35,830 nucleotides of DNA from DAOTXS01 sp034433515 (GTDB taxonomy: Bacteria; Chloroflexota; Anaerolineae; UBA4142): assembly GCA_034433515.1 (NCBI GenBank), contig DAOUAL010000022.1, forward strand, positions 1 through 35,830, written 5' to 3'. Position numbers and translations under genes: made by a program. Within the stretch, counting starts at the first letter, position 1, and each line of letters opens with the position of its first letter. Shown piece by piece: positions 1-8,422 of this stretch. The notes under the pieces are model-generated. The model made no database searches, was not told the origin of the DNA, and saw only the letters and a list, made by a program, of their open reading frames with translations.

Positions 1-1246
1 AACCTCCTCTGTGGAGGTGGAGCGGGTTGGTACCCCCATCCCCCTGCCAGGTGTCTTTACTATATCCTGTGACGTAGACATTGCCGCTCCCATCCACCGC
101 AATGCCGTAGCCGCGGTCAGCACTGCCCGACCCGTAGAAGGTGTGCCACTGGTACGCACCCGCGCTTGTCAGTTTGAGCGCGACGATGTCGTAACCTCCA
201 CTGTGGAGGTGGAGCGGGTTGGTACCCCCATCCCCCTGCCAGGTGGTGTAACTATGGCCCGTGACGTAGACATTGCCGCTCCCATCCACCGCAATGCCGT
301 GGCCCTCATCACTGACCGACCCGTAGAAGGTGTGCCACTGGTACGCGCCCGCGCTCGTCAGTTTGACCACGACGATGTCGTTATTTCCGCTGTGGGCGTG
401 GCGCGGGTTGGCGCCCCCATCCCCCTGCCATGTGGCGGCACTATCACCCGTGACGTAGACATTGCCGCTCCCATCCACCGCAATGCCGTAGCCATTGTCA
501 ACATTGCTTGAGCCGTAGAAGGTGTGCCAGACATAGTTCGGGTCAATCGTCAGCGGGTAGCGCGGGTCGTACGCGCCGAGTCGGAAGCCAATCGTTGAGA
601 CCTGTGAGGTCTCCGAGACCTCACAGGTCTGGAACGCCACCTGCACGGGTACGCGCGCGCCATCAATTTCTTGCCACGCAATCGGCGCGGATTCGCTGAG
701 ATAGCCGCGCCCGAACGGGAACTCCAAACTCCCGTCGCTCTGCACTTGCACTGGCACGTTGTAGCGCAGCCGAATCTGCGCCACGTCCGCGCCGGGCGCG
801 AGATGGTACGTGCTTTTGACGATGCTCCCTTCGACTCCGCTCAGGGCAAGCCCTTCGCTGGCGCGATACTCGACGGTGACGCCGCGCCACAGCTCGGGAT
901 ACGTCACGACGCCGAGCGGTTGTGCTTGGTGCATCGTCAGCCCATCGCTTGACGACGCAGTCTCCGCGCCCGACGCCACAGGCATCACGCCCGCCGTCCC
1001 GACGAATTCGACGCGCAACGCGTGGTCGAGCGCGGCGAGAATCACCTGCGTCGGCGCAAAGCCGATGATGTGCCCTGCGGAGGTGAACTGCAACATCGGT
1101 GCAGGCGCGGACGTGGACGCCGCGCGCGCGACAGGCAGAGTCGCCATCAGAAACAGCGCGGCGATGAGAACGACCGCGCCAACCCGCGCGCGCTTGCGCA
1201 CAGCGCGGGCAACGTTAAACCGCGAACACAGTGAACACGTTTTCAT
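1..1246 (-). CDS. Secreted SBBP beta-propeller repeat protein, 3' end outside window
   Basis: The reading frame is open from ATG at 1246 to the left edge, giving at least 415 residues, with the C-terminus missing. The start has a good ribosome site (AAGGAGG six bases upstream). Residues 1-43 are a signal peptide: basic n-region, hydrophobic stretch VVLIAALFLMATL, and a cleavage-like ARAAS. Residues about 45-225 form a beta-rich N-terminal domain usual in this family (HxAPGAD, RxRYNVP-like patches). From about residue 235 there are repeats of 63-64 residues, each containing GIAVDGSGNVYVTG and WHTFYGS, the SBBP signature; three copies are visible. The protein probably folds as a cell-surface beta-propeller; its ligand is unknown. 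Two short genomic palindromes are embedded in frame (598-630 and around 828-860), adding the residue strings TCEVSETSQVS and GLALSGVEGS. The family call is sure; the function is not. Confidence 0.85.
   Translation of the reverse strand, partial: MKTCSLCSRFNVARAVRKRARVGAVVLIAALFLMATLPVARAASTSAPAPMLQFTSAGHIIGFAPTQVILAALDHALRVEFVGTAGVMPVASGAETASSSDGLTMHQAQPLGVVTYPELWRGVTVEYRASEGLALSGVEGSIVKSTYHLAPGADVAQIRLRYNVPVQVQSDGSLEFPFGRGYLSESAPIAWQEIDGARVPVQVAFQTCEVSETSQVSTIGFRLGAYDPRYPLTIDPNYVWHTFYGSSNVDNGYGIAVDGSGNVYVTGDSAATWQGDGGANPRHAHSGNNDIVVVKLTSAGAYQWHTFYGSVSDEGHGIAVDGSGNVYVTGHSYTTWQGDGGTNPLHLHSGGYDIVALKLTSAGAYQWHTFYGSGSADRGYGIAVDGSGNVYVTGYSKDTWQGDGGTNPLHLHRGG
598..630. repeat. Perfect 15-bp inverted repeat inserted in frame in the SBBP gene
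   Basis: Arms AGACCTGTGAGGTCT and AGACCTCACAGGTCT are separated by CCG. The unit is 33 bases, exactly 11 codons, so the host frame is kept. It looks like a REP-type mobile palindrome that landed in a coding sequence. Confidence 0.85.
828..860. repeat. REP-like element within the SBBP gene
   Basis: The core CCCTTCGACTCCGCTCAGGG is followed by a second CCCTTCG. TGAGCGGAGTCGAAGGG-type elements are very widespread in Chloroflexota and other environmental genomes. Here it is read through in the frame of the surface protein. Confidence 0.65.
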
Positions 1247-1803
1247 TTTTTCCTCCTTGGGAAAATAAAAACCGCATTGCCGCCGACGCACGTGAACGCG
1301 TCAAACCGTAGTGCGGTTCGATCTTGCGAATGAGTTGCGATGTGCATTGATAACTACAATCTATCACTGGAGGTCGTAGGTGTGACTATTAGGTTATTCA
1401 CTGATGTTACGCGGTCAATGATTTGTTCACCACAGAGTTCACCGAGGTTGCTATGTTTTTTCTCTGCGTTCTCTGTGTGCTCTGTGGTAAAATCGCGTGA
1501 GTTATTCACATTATATTTTTCTTCACATCGTTTGTCAAAAAATTTTAACTGTTGGGTGTAATTCACTTTCGGGGGGAACTTGGTGCCCGCATGCCACCCG
1601 TTTGATGTCAAGTAGGCATGAATCGCATCTGTTTTTCAACCTGTTTTTCGCACGTCGCCGTGGGATGTTCCCCCTCTCATCCCCCTCGTCCCCTTCTCTC
1701 CCCGCAAAGCGGGGAGAGAAGGGGACAATGGGAAGGATTTGGCGAGACATCCCTCCTTGGGGCATAATGGATGCACCCAACCCTTTGACCAAAGAGGAGG
1801 AAG
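1247..1803. other. Intergenic stretch with several repeats, no gene seen
   Basis: I see no convincing gene in these 557 bases. At 1430-1487 lies a repeat with ends CCACAGAG and CTCTGTGG and an interior rich in TCTGTG/TTCTCTG units, a common dispersed element. At 1690-1724 is a perfect 16-bp inverted repeat (CCCCTTCTCTCCCCGC, loop AAA). At 1740-1751 the sequence TGGCGAGACATC is matched in reverse by GATGTCTCGCCA at 1803-1814, so a hairpin could enclose the ribosome site of the transposase remnant. No clear promoter was assigned. Confidence 0.6.
1690..1724. repeat. Perfect 16-bp palindrome with AAA loop
   Basis: CCCCTTCTCTCCCCGC, AAA, GCGGGGAGAGAAGGGG. It is REP-like and has no T-tract that would make it a terminator. 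Confidence 0.8.
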
Positions 1804-2490
1804 ATGTCTCGCCACCCAGCATTATACCAATGGTACGTCATGGTGACAACTCCGCGGCTGATCGCCATCGTGCGCCCCTGTGCTCTGGCTCGACCGCTTC
1901 TGTTCTGTGTGGATGGCCTGCTCACCTACGTTCGGGTCATTCGGCGCGCATTCCGCCGTCCCTTGCCTGCGCGCACAGGTCTCCCCCGGCTGATCCCGTG
2001 GCCTGATATTCTGATCGGGCAAGTCCTCAAGGAGTATCAAGGCAAACGGGTGGTGGGTGTTCTGCGCCGTATGGCCCAGGGCTCGTGGCAGGCCGCGCAG
2101 GGGCTCATCGCCAAGAGCCAGGGCGGCACCCAACTCAACACGGCCTTCATCGAACGACTCAACGCCACCTTTCGGTCTCGCCTGACGGTGTTGGCGAGAC
2201 GGACACGCGCCCTGCTGCGCCGCCCGCACACACTGGCGCCTTTGATCTACTTGATGGGCTGCGTCTACAACTTTTGTACCTACCAGCGTAGTCTGCGGGT
2301 GCCGGGCCTCATCGGTGGTCACAAGTGGATTCCGCGCACCCCGGCCATTGCTGCCGGGATCACCGATCACTGCTGGACGGTTCAAGAATTGCTCTCCTCC
2401 CGTGTGCCGCCGCCTGCCTGGTCACCCCCTGTTCACCGAGGACGGCGCTCGGCTGTCGAAAAAGCCTTGATGGCCAGGTGGTGCACATGA
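1804..2490 (+). pseudogene. IS1-like DDE transposase, N-terminally truncated remnant
   Basis: This 228-codon frame reads like the C-terminal part of an IS1/InsB-type transposase. LFCVDGLLTY corresponds to the second catalytic Asp region, and NTAFIERLNATFRSRL is the characteristic IERxN segment with the catalytic Glu, followed by an Arg-rich helix (RRTRALLRRP). The zinc/HTH N-terminus and the first catalytic Asp that a full transposase would have are not found upstream in any frame, so the element is probably dead. AGAGGAGGA precedes the ATG, so it could still be translated. Downstream, CCAAACC and GGTTTGG (about 2515-2535) form a small inverted repeat that may be an element end. The exact IS family is uncertain. 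Confidence 0.6.
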
Positions 2491-2559
2491 CCACGGTTTA
2501 CTGTGGAGCTACCCCAAACCGCTACGGGGTTTGGAAAGTGGCGTTTGTTGCCCAAAAGT

Positions 2560-2586
2560 GAGAGACGAGTCGCTGACTCGTCTCTC
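2560..2586. repeat. Perfect 12-bp palindrome
   Basis: Arms GAGAGACGAGTC and GACTCGTCTCTC around GCT, just past the 3' end of livM. It shares the core GAGTCGCYGACTC with the palindrome at 31038-31064. Confidence 0.8.
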
Positions 2587-2600
2587 TTACCAGCCGTAGA

Positions 2601-3626
2601 TCACCTGCGGTCGCGTCTGATGCTTGCCAAGCGCTCACGCCACACCGTTTGCCAATCGTACTGTTTGACGCGCCATGTGCCCACAATGCCATACGGCACA
2701 AAGAGGACGAGCAAGATGTAAATCACCCCAAAGACCAATTGCCATGCCGAGCCAAGCCACAGGTTGAGGAGATATCCCAATAGTTGCAATACGCCGGCAC
2801 CCAGCATCGGTCCGATAATCGTCCCCGATCCGCCGATGATGACCATCAACAATGCATTGATCGTTGTTCCAACATCCATCGTTTGCGGTGTGGCACTCAA
2901 ATTCCAAAGTGCGTTGAGTGCGCCGGCGAGCGCGGCGATCACCCCAGAAATGATCGTTGCTTGCACTTTGAAGACGAGGGGGTTGTAACCGATGGAGGTC
3001 GCGCGCGCTTCATTCTCGCGGATCGCTGCCCACACCCGCCCAGAAGGAGAATCCACAAACAATTTCACGAGCAAATAAATGCCGACGGCGAACGCAAGCG
3101 CAAGAAAGTAAAACTCGGTGCGATGGAGCGCAGGGTTGATGGCATCGGGGACAGGAATGCCGTGCAAACCATCCTCAGCGCCGGTCCATTGCTTGAAATC
3201 GGTCGCCTCGACGAGAATAAACGCAACGGTGGCAAACGCAAGGGTAACCATCGCAAAGTAAACGCCGTGTACACGCAAGGACAACACACCGATAATAAAA
3301 CTTTCGATGGCGGCGATGACGATCACCGCGATCATCGCGACAGGTAGTGACCAATGACCGTATTTGACCAAGATGCCCAACGTGTACGCGCCGGTGCCAA
3401 AGAATAGGGCATGTCCAAACGATAAAATGCCTGTATGCCCCATCAAGATGTCGTAACTGAGCGCGAACACGGCAAAGATAAAAACTTGGATCATCAAGCC
3501 CTGCGTGAACAGGGGCAAGCCCTTGTTGAGCGGTTCGCCGGTGAGCAAGGCTAGCGCGAATGGCAGAACAGCCAGCGCGGTAAGGAGCAAGAGGTATCCC
3601 AGGTTTTGGCGGATGAATTGGCTCAT
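2601..3626 (-). CDS. livM: Branched-chain amino acid-type ABC transporter permease LivM
   Basis: The 341-residue integral membrane protein is the normal length for LivM. It begins with a hydrophobic helix (YLLLLTALAVLPFALAL). It carries the family landmarks ALSYDILMGHTGILSFGH (about 56-73) and LRVHGVYFAMVTLAFA, the AIRENEARATSIGYN cytoplasmic loop (about 204-218) that contacts the ATPases, and the GGSGTIIGPMLGA motif near the C-terminus. It is the last gene of the transporter set and would pair with LivH to form the channel for LivF and LivG. The first four transporter genes lie immediately upstream on the same strand. The substrate is inferred only from family; such importers next to CoA ligases often carry other carboxylates. 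Confidence 0.93.
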   Translation of the reverse strand: MSQFIRQNLGYLLLLTALAVLPFALALLTGEPLNKGLPLFTQGLMIQVFIFAVFALSYDILMGHTGILSFGHALFFGTGAYTLGILVKYGHWSLPVAMIAVIVIAAIESFIIGVLSLRVHGVYFAMVTLAFATVAFILVEATDFKQWTGAEDGLHGIPVPDAINPALHRTEFYFLALAFAVGIYLLVKLFVDSPSGRVWAAIRENEARATSIGYNPLVFKVQATIISGVIAALAGALNALWNLSATPQTMDVGTTINALLMVIIGGSGTIIGPMLGAGVLQLLGYLLNLWLGSAWQLVFGVIYILLVLFVPYGIVGTWRVKQYDWQTVWRERLASIRRDRR

Positions 3627-3637
3627 ATCGAATTCCG

Positions 3638-3770
3638 TTTGTTAGTGTGTTCGTTGAATCGTTAGTTCGTTAGTTCGTTGGATCGTTAGTTCGTTAGAGC
3701 GTTGGATCGTTTACCTGAAAGCAACGATGCAACGACCCAACGATTTAACGATGTAACGATCTGAAGCAAC
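3638..3770. repeat. Octamer array (CGTTNNNN)n with inverted partner, between livH and livM
   Basis: A run of 8-base units CGTTGAAT, CGTTAGTT, CGTTAGTT, CGTTGGAT, CGTTAGTT, CGTTAGAG, CGTTGGAT is followed, after about 15 bases, by units in the opposite sense (GCAACGAT, GCAACGAC, CCAACGAT, TTAACGAT, GTAACGAT). The two halves can form a long imperfect hairpin. Confidence 0.8.
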
Positions 3771-3771
3771 A

Positions 3772-5256
3772 TTATTCCTTTTTTCCAAAAATCCCCGTTG
3801 GTTTCAGGAACAAGACAATCGCCATAATCAGGACGGTGGAAGCGCGCGCAATCGCCGGTGAACCCGAAATGGCATCGTTCATCCATGGCAGTTGAATGCC
3901 CGCTAGAACGATGTGATCGCCGTAGGCACGGGCCAGCCCCACCAGCAATGCGCCGACGACTGCGCCGGGAATGCTTCCCAAGCCGCCAATCACGACGACG
4001 ATGAAGGCTTGCAACAAAAATTCCATGGCCATCCCAGGATACACGCCCAGGAACGGCGCGGCAACGACACCACCCAAACCTGCGAGGGCTGCCCCAATCG
4101 CAAAGACGAGCGTGAACACGCGCCGCACATTGATGCCGAGTGCCTCGACCATTTCGCTGTCTTGCACGCCTGCGCGAATGATCATTCCAAAGCGCGTGCG
4201 CTGGAGCAACAGTACGATTGCCAACACCATCATTGCACCGATTAAGATAATGAACAGCCGATAACTGGGGAATGGTCGTCCCATCACAAAGATCGAATCG
4301 CAATGTTGGCTGAACCACACCAACAAATTATCGGAGGGGCATTCTTTGCTGGGCGTGTTAAACCATTTGGGAATCTCCATAAATGCGCCGGCGGGGCCCC
4401 ACACAAAGCGAACGATTTGGTCGAATACAAAGACCAAGCCCAGGGTCAAGAGGATTTGATAAATAGGTCGCGTATAGAGCGGACGAATCAAGCCCCATTC
4501 GATCAGCGCGCCAAGTGCGCCGCCGGTGGCTGCCCCGGCAACGAGTGCCATCAAGAATCGCCAGTTGTTTTCGGTTTTCAAGATGAATTGTTCGCCGGCA
4601 TCGCGCGCCAGCAGAATAACGAGCGCAGCCACCACGAGTCCAATCACCCATCCAATTGTTTGTCGAAGGGGTGCTTGGAGGCGTTCGGCGGAACGGGTCG
4701 CAGTTCCTGCACCGGCAATTGCGCCCGCCACAAAGGCAATGACGATGCGCAGGAACATCGTCGCCAGTGGTTCTTGCGCTTCGGCGGTGGGAATGATTTT
4801 GCCGGTCATGGTCATTCCCATTGCCACCAATTTATCAACCGGAAAATCGCGCACTGCCAAAAACGCAATGACTAGCCCGATCAGAAATGCAAGCCAGCGT
4901 GCCCAGCGCGGTAACGAAACCCAGCGTGCGATGATCGGGTTGAGGGCAAAGCCGGCTAGGAGAGCAAGCACAAGCGGCGCAGTGTTAAAGAGCAAGCGGG
5001 GGTTTGTGTAAAACGTCCAGCCGCTATACGCCCCGAGCATAAACAAAGAGCCGTGCGCAAAATTCAGCACATCCATCAAGCCGAAAATGAGCGACACGCC
5101 TGATGCGACAAGGAAATACAACGCGGCGAGCGTTACGCCCGAAAGAATGATGCTGGATGCGGTTTGCGCGCTGATGCCGTTGAACGCCAATGCGAGAACG
5201 GTAACGATAATCAGAGCGGTAATAAGGGTGTTGCGGTTTTTTGTTATCCAAGCCAT
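3772..5256 (-). CDS. livH: Branched-chain amino acid-type ABC transporter permease LivH, enlarged
   Basis: I start the gene at ATG 5256 (MAWITKNRN), giving 494 residues; the upstream extension only translates a repeat. LivH landmarks are present: ASGVSLIFGLMDVLNFAHGSLFMLGAY (about 51-77), EWGLIRPLYTRPIYQILLTLG, GMIIRAGVQDSEMVEALGINVRRVF (ATPase-contact loop), and GGLGSIPGAVVGALLVG. LivH is normally about 290-310 residues. This copy holds about 150 extra residues (about 85-235) with roughly four added hydrophobic segments (near 92-106, 119-136, 168-186, 200-218), and a longer external loop with two Cys (KECPSDN, SQHCDS). The open frame and family motifs on both sides argue for a functional enlarged permease. 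It sits between livF and livM. Confidence 0.92.
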   Translation of the reverse strand: MAWITKNRNTLITALIIVTVLALAFNGISAQTASSIILSGVTLAALYFLVASGVSLIFGLMDVLNFAHGSLFMLGAYSGWTFYTNPRLLFNTAPLVLALLAGFALNPIIARWVSLPRWARWLAFLIGLVIAFLAVRDFPVDKLVAMGMTMTGKIIPTAEAQEPLATMFLRIVIAFVAGAIAGAGTATRSAERLQAPLRQTIGWVIGLVVAALVILLARDAGEQFILKTENNWRFLMALVAGAATGGALGALIEWGLIRPLYTRPIYQILLTLGLVFVFDQIVRFVWGPAGAFMEIPKWFNTPSKECPSDNLLVWFSQHCDSIFVMGRPFPSYRLFIILIGAMMVLAIVLLLQRTRFGMIIRAGVQDSEMVEALGINVRRVFTLVFAIGAALAGLGGVVAAPFLGVYPGMAMEFLLQAFIVVVIGGLGSIPGAVVGALLVGLARAYGDHIVLAGIQLPWMNDAISGSPAIARASTVLIMAIVLFLKPTGIFGKKE

Positions 5257-5296
5257 AGGTTTGCTCGCAGAATAAAACGTAAAACGCAATGACGCT
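5257..5296. repeat. Short repeat in the livF-livH gap
   Basis: AAAACGTAAAACGCAATGACGCTTTACG, with ACGTAAA/TTTACG able to pair. Related units recur in the next gap, 6002-6062 (CGCCTTACG, CACGTGCTACGTG). Translation of such units gives the false N-terminal extensions of both neighbouring genes. Confidence 0.55.
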
Positions 5297-6001
5297 TTAC
5301 GATGTTCCAAGGTACCGTTGAATCGTCGCGCGGTCATTCACCAAATCTTTCATCGCGCCATGCTTGATGTTTTTGCCGTCGTCAATCAAATAATAGTAAT
5401 CCGCTAATTGGCTCGCCATCCGAAAATTCTGTTCGACGAGCAAGATGGTGGTATGCGCGCTGAGCGAACGAATGGATTCCATCAATTGCTCGATCAAGAT
5501 AGGAGCGAGTCCTTCGCTGGGTTCATCAATCAACAACAAGCGATTTTCGGGCACGAGCGCACGCGCAATGGCCAGCATTTGCTGTTGTCCGCCCGACAAT
5601 TGCCCTGCCGATAATTTGATGAATCGTTTCAGGTCAGGGAATAAACCGAAAATTAGATCCGCGTGGCGGGCGAGATCACCTTTCTTACGTTCGGCGATCT
5701 TCAAATTCTCTTCCACGGTCAAGGCATGGAAAATGGCACGATTCTCCGGGACATAGCCGATCCCTAGTGCCGCAATGTCGTACGGGCGGCGGCTGCGAAT
5801 ATCCACGCCGCCAAAAATCACCTTGCCTTCGCGCGGCGGACGCAAGCCGATGATGGATTTGAGCGTGGTGGTCTTGCCCGCGCCGTTGCGACCCAAGAGC
5901 GCGGTGATGCTCCCTTCGGCAACCGACAACGAGATGCCTTCGAGAATGTGAAACTGACCGATGAAAGTGTGAATGGAGTCGAGTTCCAAAATATTCGACA
6001 T
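5297..6001 (-). CDS. livF: Branched-chain amino acid-type ABC transporter ATPase LivF
   Basis: The 234-residue ABC ATPase starts at ATG 6001 (MSNILELDSIHTF); a start 36 bases upstream would read into an ACG-rich repeat. Visible motifs are Walker A GRNGAGKTT (about 39-47), signature LSGGQQQ, Walker B LLLIDEPSEG and the switch His in LLVEQN. The length, the short C-terminus and the form EGLAP after Walker B are LivF hallmarks. It energises transport with LivG on the cytoplasmic face. The stop is about 40 bases from livH. Confidence 0.94.
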   Translation of the reverse strand: MSNILELDSIHTFIGQFHILEGISLSVAEGSITALLGRNGAGKTTTLKSIIGLRPPREGKVIFGGVDIRSRRPYDIAALGIGYVPENRAIFHALTVEENLKIAERKKGDLARHADLIFGLFPDLKRFIKLSAGQLSGGQQQMLAIARALVPENRLLLIDEPSEGLAPILIEQLMESIRSLSAHTTILLVEQNFRMASQLADYYYLIDDGKNIKHGAMKDLVNDRATIQRYLGTS

Positions 6002-6062
6002 ATCAATCCTAACTACGCAACACGCCTTACGAAACACGTGCTACGTGATGCGGTGTTCCGTT

Positions 6063-6827
6063 TTAAGACTGATAGAGTTCACCAAGATACGCCTTTTGTA
6101 CCTGTTCATTCGCGCTGATTTGCGCGGGCGTGCCCTCCGCCAGCACCTTGCCGTAATGCATCACGGTAATGACATCGGACACATTCATCACGACATCCAT
6201 ATTGTGTTCGACCAAGAGAATCGTCTTGTTGCCCTGCTGGCGGATTTCGGCGATGAGTGCCATCAATTGGGGCACTTGTTCCGATGCCATTCCCGCCGTC
6301 GGTTCATCGAGCAACAAGACTTGGGGATCGGATGCGAGGAGGATACCCAATTCGAGTTTGCGTTTGTCGCCGTGAGGCAGGAAACTGGCTAACAAATTTT
6401 CTTTGCCCTTTAGACCAACTTGCTCGACCACATGGAGCGCGCGTGCGGTGTAATTGGTGAAACGGGACGCCGGCGCCAACAGATTCAGATTATCGCGTCC
6501 CATCGCTTGCGCGGCGATCCGCACATTTTCAAGCACGGAGAGATTGGGAAAGACGTTCGTGATTTGGTACGAGCGTCCAATCCCCAGGTGCGCGATGCGG
6601 TAGGGTGGTTGGGCGGTGATGTCGCGACCACGATAAAGCACGCGTCCACTGGTTGGTTTGAGGACGCCGCTGAGGAGATTGAACAACGTCGTCTTGCCAG
6701 CCCCATTGGGTCCAATGATCGAATGGAGTGAGCCAGCCCGCACTTGAAGCGATACATCGTCCACTGCAACGAGTCCGCCAAAATCTTTTCGCAAGTGTTC
6801 GGCTTGGAGAATAATTTGATCATCCAT
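6063..6827 (-). CDS. livG: Branched-chain amino acid-type ABC transporter ATPase LivG
   Basis: The 254-residue ABC ATPase starts at MDDQIILQAEHLRKDFGG. Walker A is GPNGAGKTT (about 38-46), followed by LivG-typical GIGRSYQITNVFPNLSVLENV. The signature region is degenerate (LPHGDKRKLELGILLASDPQVLLLDEP, i.e. LPHGDKR in place of LSGGQ), as is usual for LivG. TAGM after Walker B and LVEHNMDVVM complete the family pattern. The C-terminal extension is longer than in LivF. The upstream neighbour is the binding lipoprotein and the downstream one is LivF. No obvious ribosome site is seen directly before the ATG, so coupling or a different start is possible. Confidence 0.94.
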   Translation of the reverse strand: MDDQIILQAEHLRKDFGGLVAVDDVSLQVRAGSLHSIIGPNGAGKTTLFNLLSGVLKPTSGRVLYRGRDITAQPPYRIAHLGIGRSYQITNVFPNLSVLENVRIAAQAMGRDNLNLLAPASRFTNYTARALHVVEQVGLKGKENLLASFLPHGDKRKLELGILLASDPQVLLLDEPTAGMASEQVPQLMALIAEIRQQGNKTILLVEHNMDVVMNVSDVITVMHYGKVLAEGTPAQISANEQVQKAYLGELYQS

Positions 6828-6840
6828 AATACATCAGAAA

Positions 6841-6915
6841 AGGAGGAGAGACGAAGGATGAAGAATGATGTTTTCGACATGATCCAGAATTTCATCCTTC
6901 ATCCTTCTGAACACA
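6841..6915. repeat. Short-unit inverted repeat between binding protein and livG
   Basis: GACGAAGGATGAAGAATGATG and, inverted, TTCATCCTTCATCCTTCTGA. The halves share the unit GAAGGATGAA/TTCATCCTTC. Confidence 0.65.
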
Positions 6916-6919
6916 TCCC

Positions 6920-8275
6920 TTACTTGGTGGGACAGCGGCTCTTGTACTCGCCTTCCAACGTGCACGAGGGTGCCGTGTCTTCGGGTTTCATTTCCTGCAC
7001 GAGTTTGACGAACTTGAAGTCGGGATCATCCGTGTTGGTGAGTTCAACGACGTACATTGGTTGCAACATCACGTGATCGTACGGGCGCACGCTGTACTTG
7101 CCCTTGGGTCCATCAAACGAGAAATTGTTTTCGTAGAACTTGATCAGTTTGTCGGCGTCGGGATCACCATTGGTCGCCTTCAAGCCCGCCACGAGCATTT
7201 GCGCTGCGGTAAAACCACCTTCGGTAAATAGATCGGGTGGGGTTTTGAATTTCTCCTTGTGCTTTTGGACGAGCCAATCATTCACCGCCGTCTTGGGCAA
7301 GGTATAGTGGTAAACATTGATGCCTTTGACGCCCACCGCCGCTGTATAACCGGTCTTGAGCGTTTGGTTATCGCCGATCCCGGTATAGACGGTCATCGCC
7401 TTGAACACGCCCAATTGTTGCATCTGCGTGAACAAGGGGACAAAGCCCGCCCCTGCCCACGTGACGATCAACACTTCGGCTTTGGCGTCCAAGACTTTTT
7501 GCAGGTATGGCGTAAAATCTTTGGCATCTTGCGGGATGTAGATCGCGCCGGCTTTATCGGGCGAATCGTTCACGGTGAACTTGCCGCCGCCTGCTTTAAC
7601 GACATTGTAGAACCCAGTCGCCGAACCGTACCCAAACGCATAATCCGGGGCGATTTGCACGAACGTCTTGCCAAGTTTTTGGAGCGCCGATGCGCTCGTC
7701 AAAGCATCTTGTTCGTTCGAGCGCGAAGTGCGAAAGACGTACGGATTAAAGTTCTTGCCGGTGATTTCAGTCCCTGCCGCCGGTTGCGCGATGTAAATCT
7801 TTTTGTACTGCTTTGCCAATTCGTTCACGGCAAGCGCAACGCCCGACGAGGGCACACCGACCAACACATCCACGTTTTCTTTTTCGATCAAGTCACGCGC
7901 AACTTGGGTTCCGACATCCACTTTGGACGCGGTATCTTTGACGATGACTTGGATCGGACGCCCGGCAACCGAGTTCGTCCCGCCGGTCGCGTATTCCAAG
8001 CCGAGCGCGAAACCGTTCTCGAGCATGGGACCATAGATGGCGAGCGCGCCGGTTTGATCCGTGAGCAAACCGACCTTGATGGGTTTGCCAGCGGTGGGTG
8101 CAGCCGTCGGGGGCACGGGAGTTGGTGCTGCCGTAGGAGCAACACTCGAAACAACACTCGATGCCACTGAACTACTCGACGCGGGAGGCGCTTTGGTGGG
8201 TTCAGGGGTTGGCGTCGCGCACGCCACGACGATAAATGCCAGCGCAATCAGCGCGAGCAATGCAATCTTTTTCAT
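6920..8275 (-). CDS. Branched-chain amino acid-type substrate-binding lipoprotein
   Basis: 451 residues. A lipoprotein signal peptide (ALIALAFIVVAC, modified Cys19) is followed by a Pro/Ser/Ala linker of about 45 residues that would span the wall. The ligand-binding domain (periplasmic-binding type 6, LivJ/K/HmgB group) begins near PIKVGLLTDQTGALAIYGP. Other landmarks are GGTNSVAGRPIQVIVKDTASK, LVGVPSSGVALAVNELAKQYK and VFRTSRSNEQDA. It delivers substrate to LivHM. GGAGAAGAA precedes the ATG. The family includes amino-acid, amide and aromatic-acid binders, so the neighbouring CoA ligases make a carboxylate ligand as plausible as leucine. Confidence 0.92.
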   Translation of the reverse strand: MKKIALLALIALAFIVVACATPTPEPTKAPPASSSSVASSVVSSVAPTAAPTPVPPTAAPTAGKPIKVGLLTDQTGALAIYGPMLENGFALGLEYATGGTNSVAGRPIQVIVKDTASKVDVGTQVARDLIEKENVDVLVGVPSSGVALAVNELAKQYKKIYIAQPAAGTEITGKNFNPYVFRTSRSNEQDALTSASALQKLGKTFVQIAPDYAFGYGSATGFYNVVKAGGGKFTVNDSPDKAGAIYIPQDAKDFTPYLQKVLDAKAEVLIVTWAGAGFVPLFTQMQQLGVFKAMTVYTGIGDNQTLKTGYTAAVGVKGINVYHYTLPKTAVNDWLVQKHKEKFKTPPDLFTEGGFTAAQMLVAGLKATNGDPDADKLIKFYENNFSFDGPKGKYSVRPYDHVMLQPMYVVELTNTDDPDFKFVKLVQEMKPEDTAPSCTLEGEYKSRCPTK

Positions 8276-8286
8276 TTCTTCTTCTC

Positions 8287-8332
8287 CATTCTGGATTTCG
8301 GATTGCAGATTTCAGATTGCAGATTGAAACCT
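8287..8332. repeat. GATT-based short repeats upstream of the binding protein
   Basis: Units of the type GGATTGCAGATT, TCAGATTGCAGATTG recur with a 7-8-base period. This is part of the 147-base gap between the binding-protein gene and the first ligase. Confidence 0.55.
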
Positions 8333-8422
8333 GCACGAATGCTTTTGACTTTTGCCTTTTTTTCCTTGGCTTTGCCATCCCTCCTTTCGATTGGCTCACT
8401 GACACATTCGTTGATGTGATTC

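Noticed and set aside
5257..5337. Longer N-terminus for LivH
   Set aside because: The extension (ASLRFTFYSASKP) translates a dispersed repeat; MAWITKNRN is the proper start.
2601..6827. Long open frames on the plus strand opposite the Liv genes
   Set aside because: They mirror the codon bias of the minus-strand genes, have no recognisable domains and lack ribosome sites.
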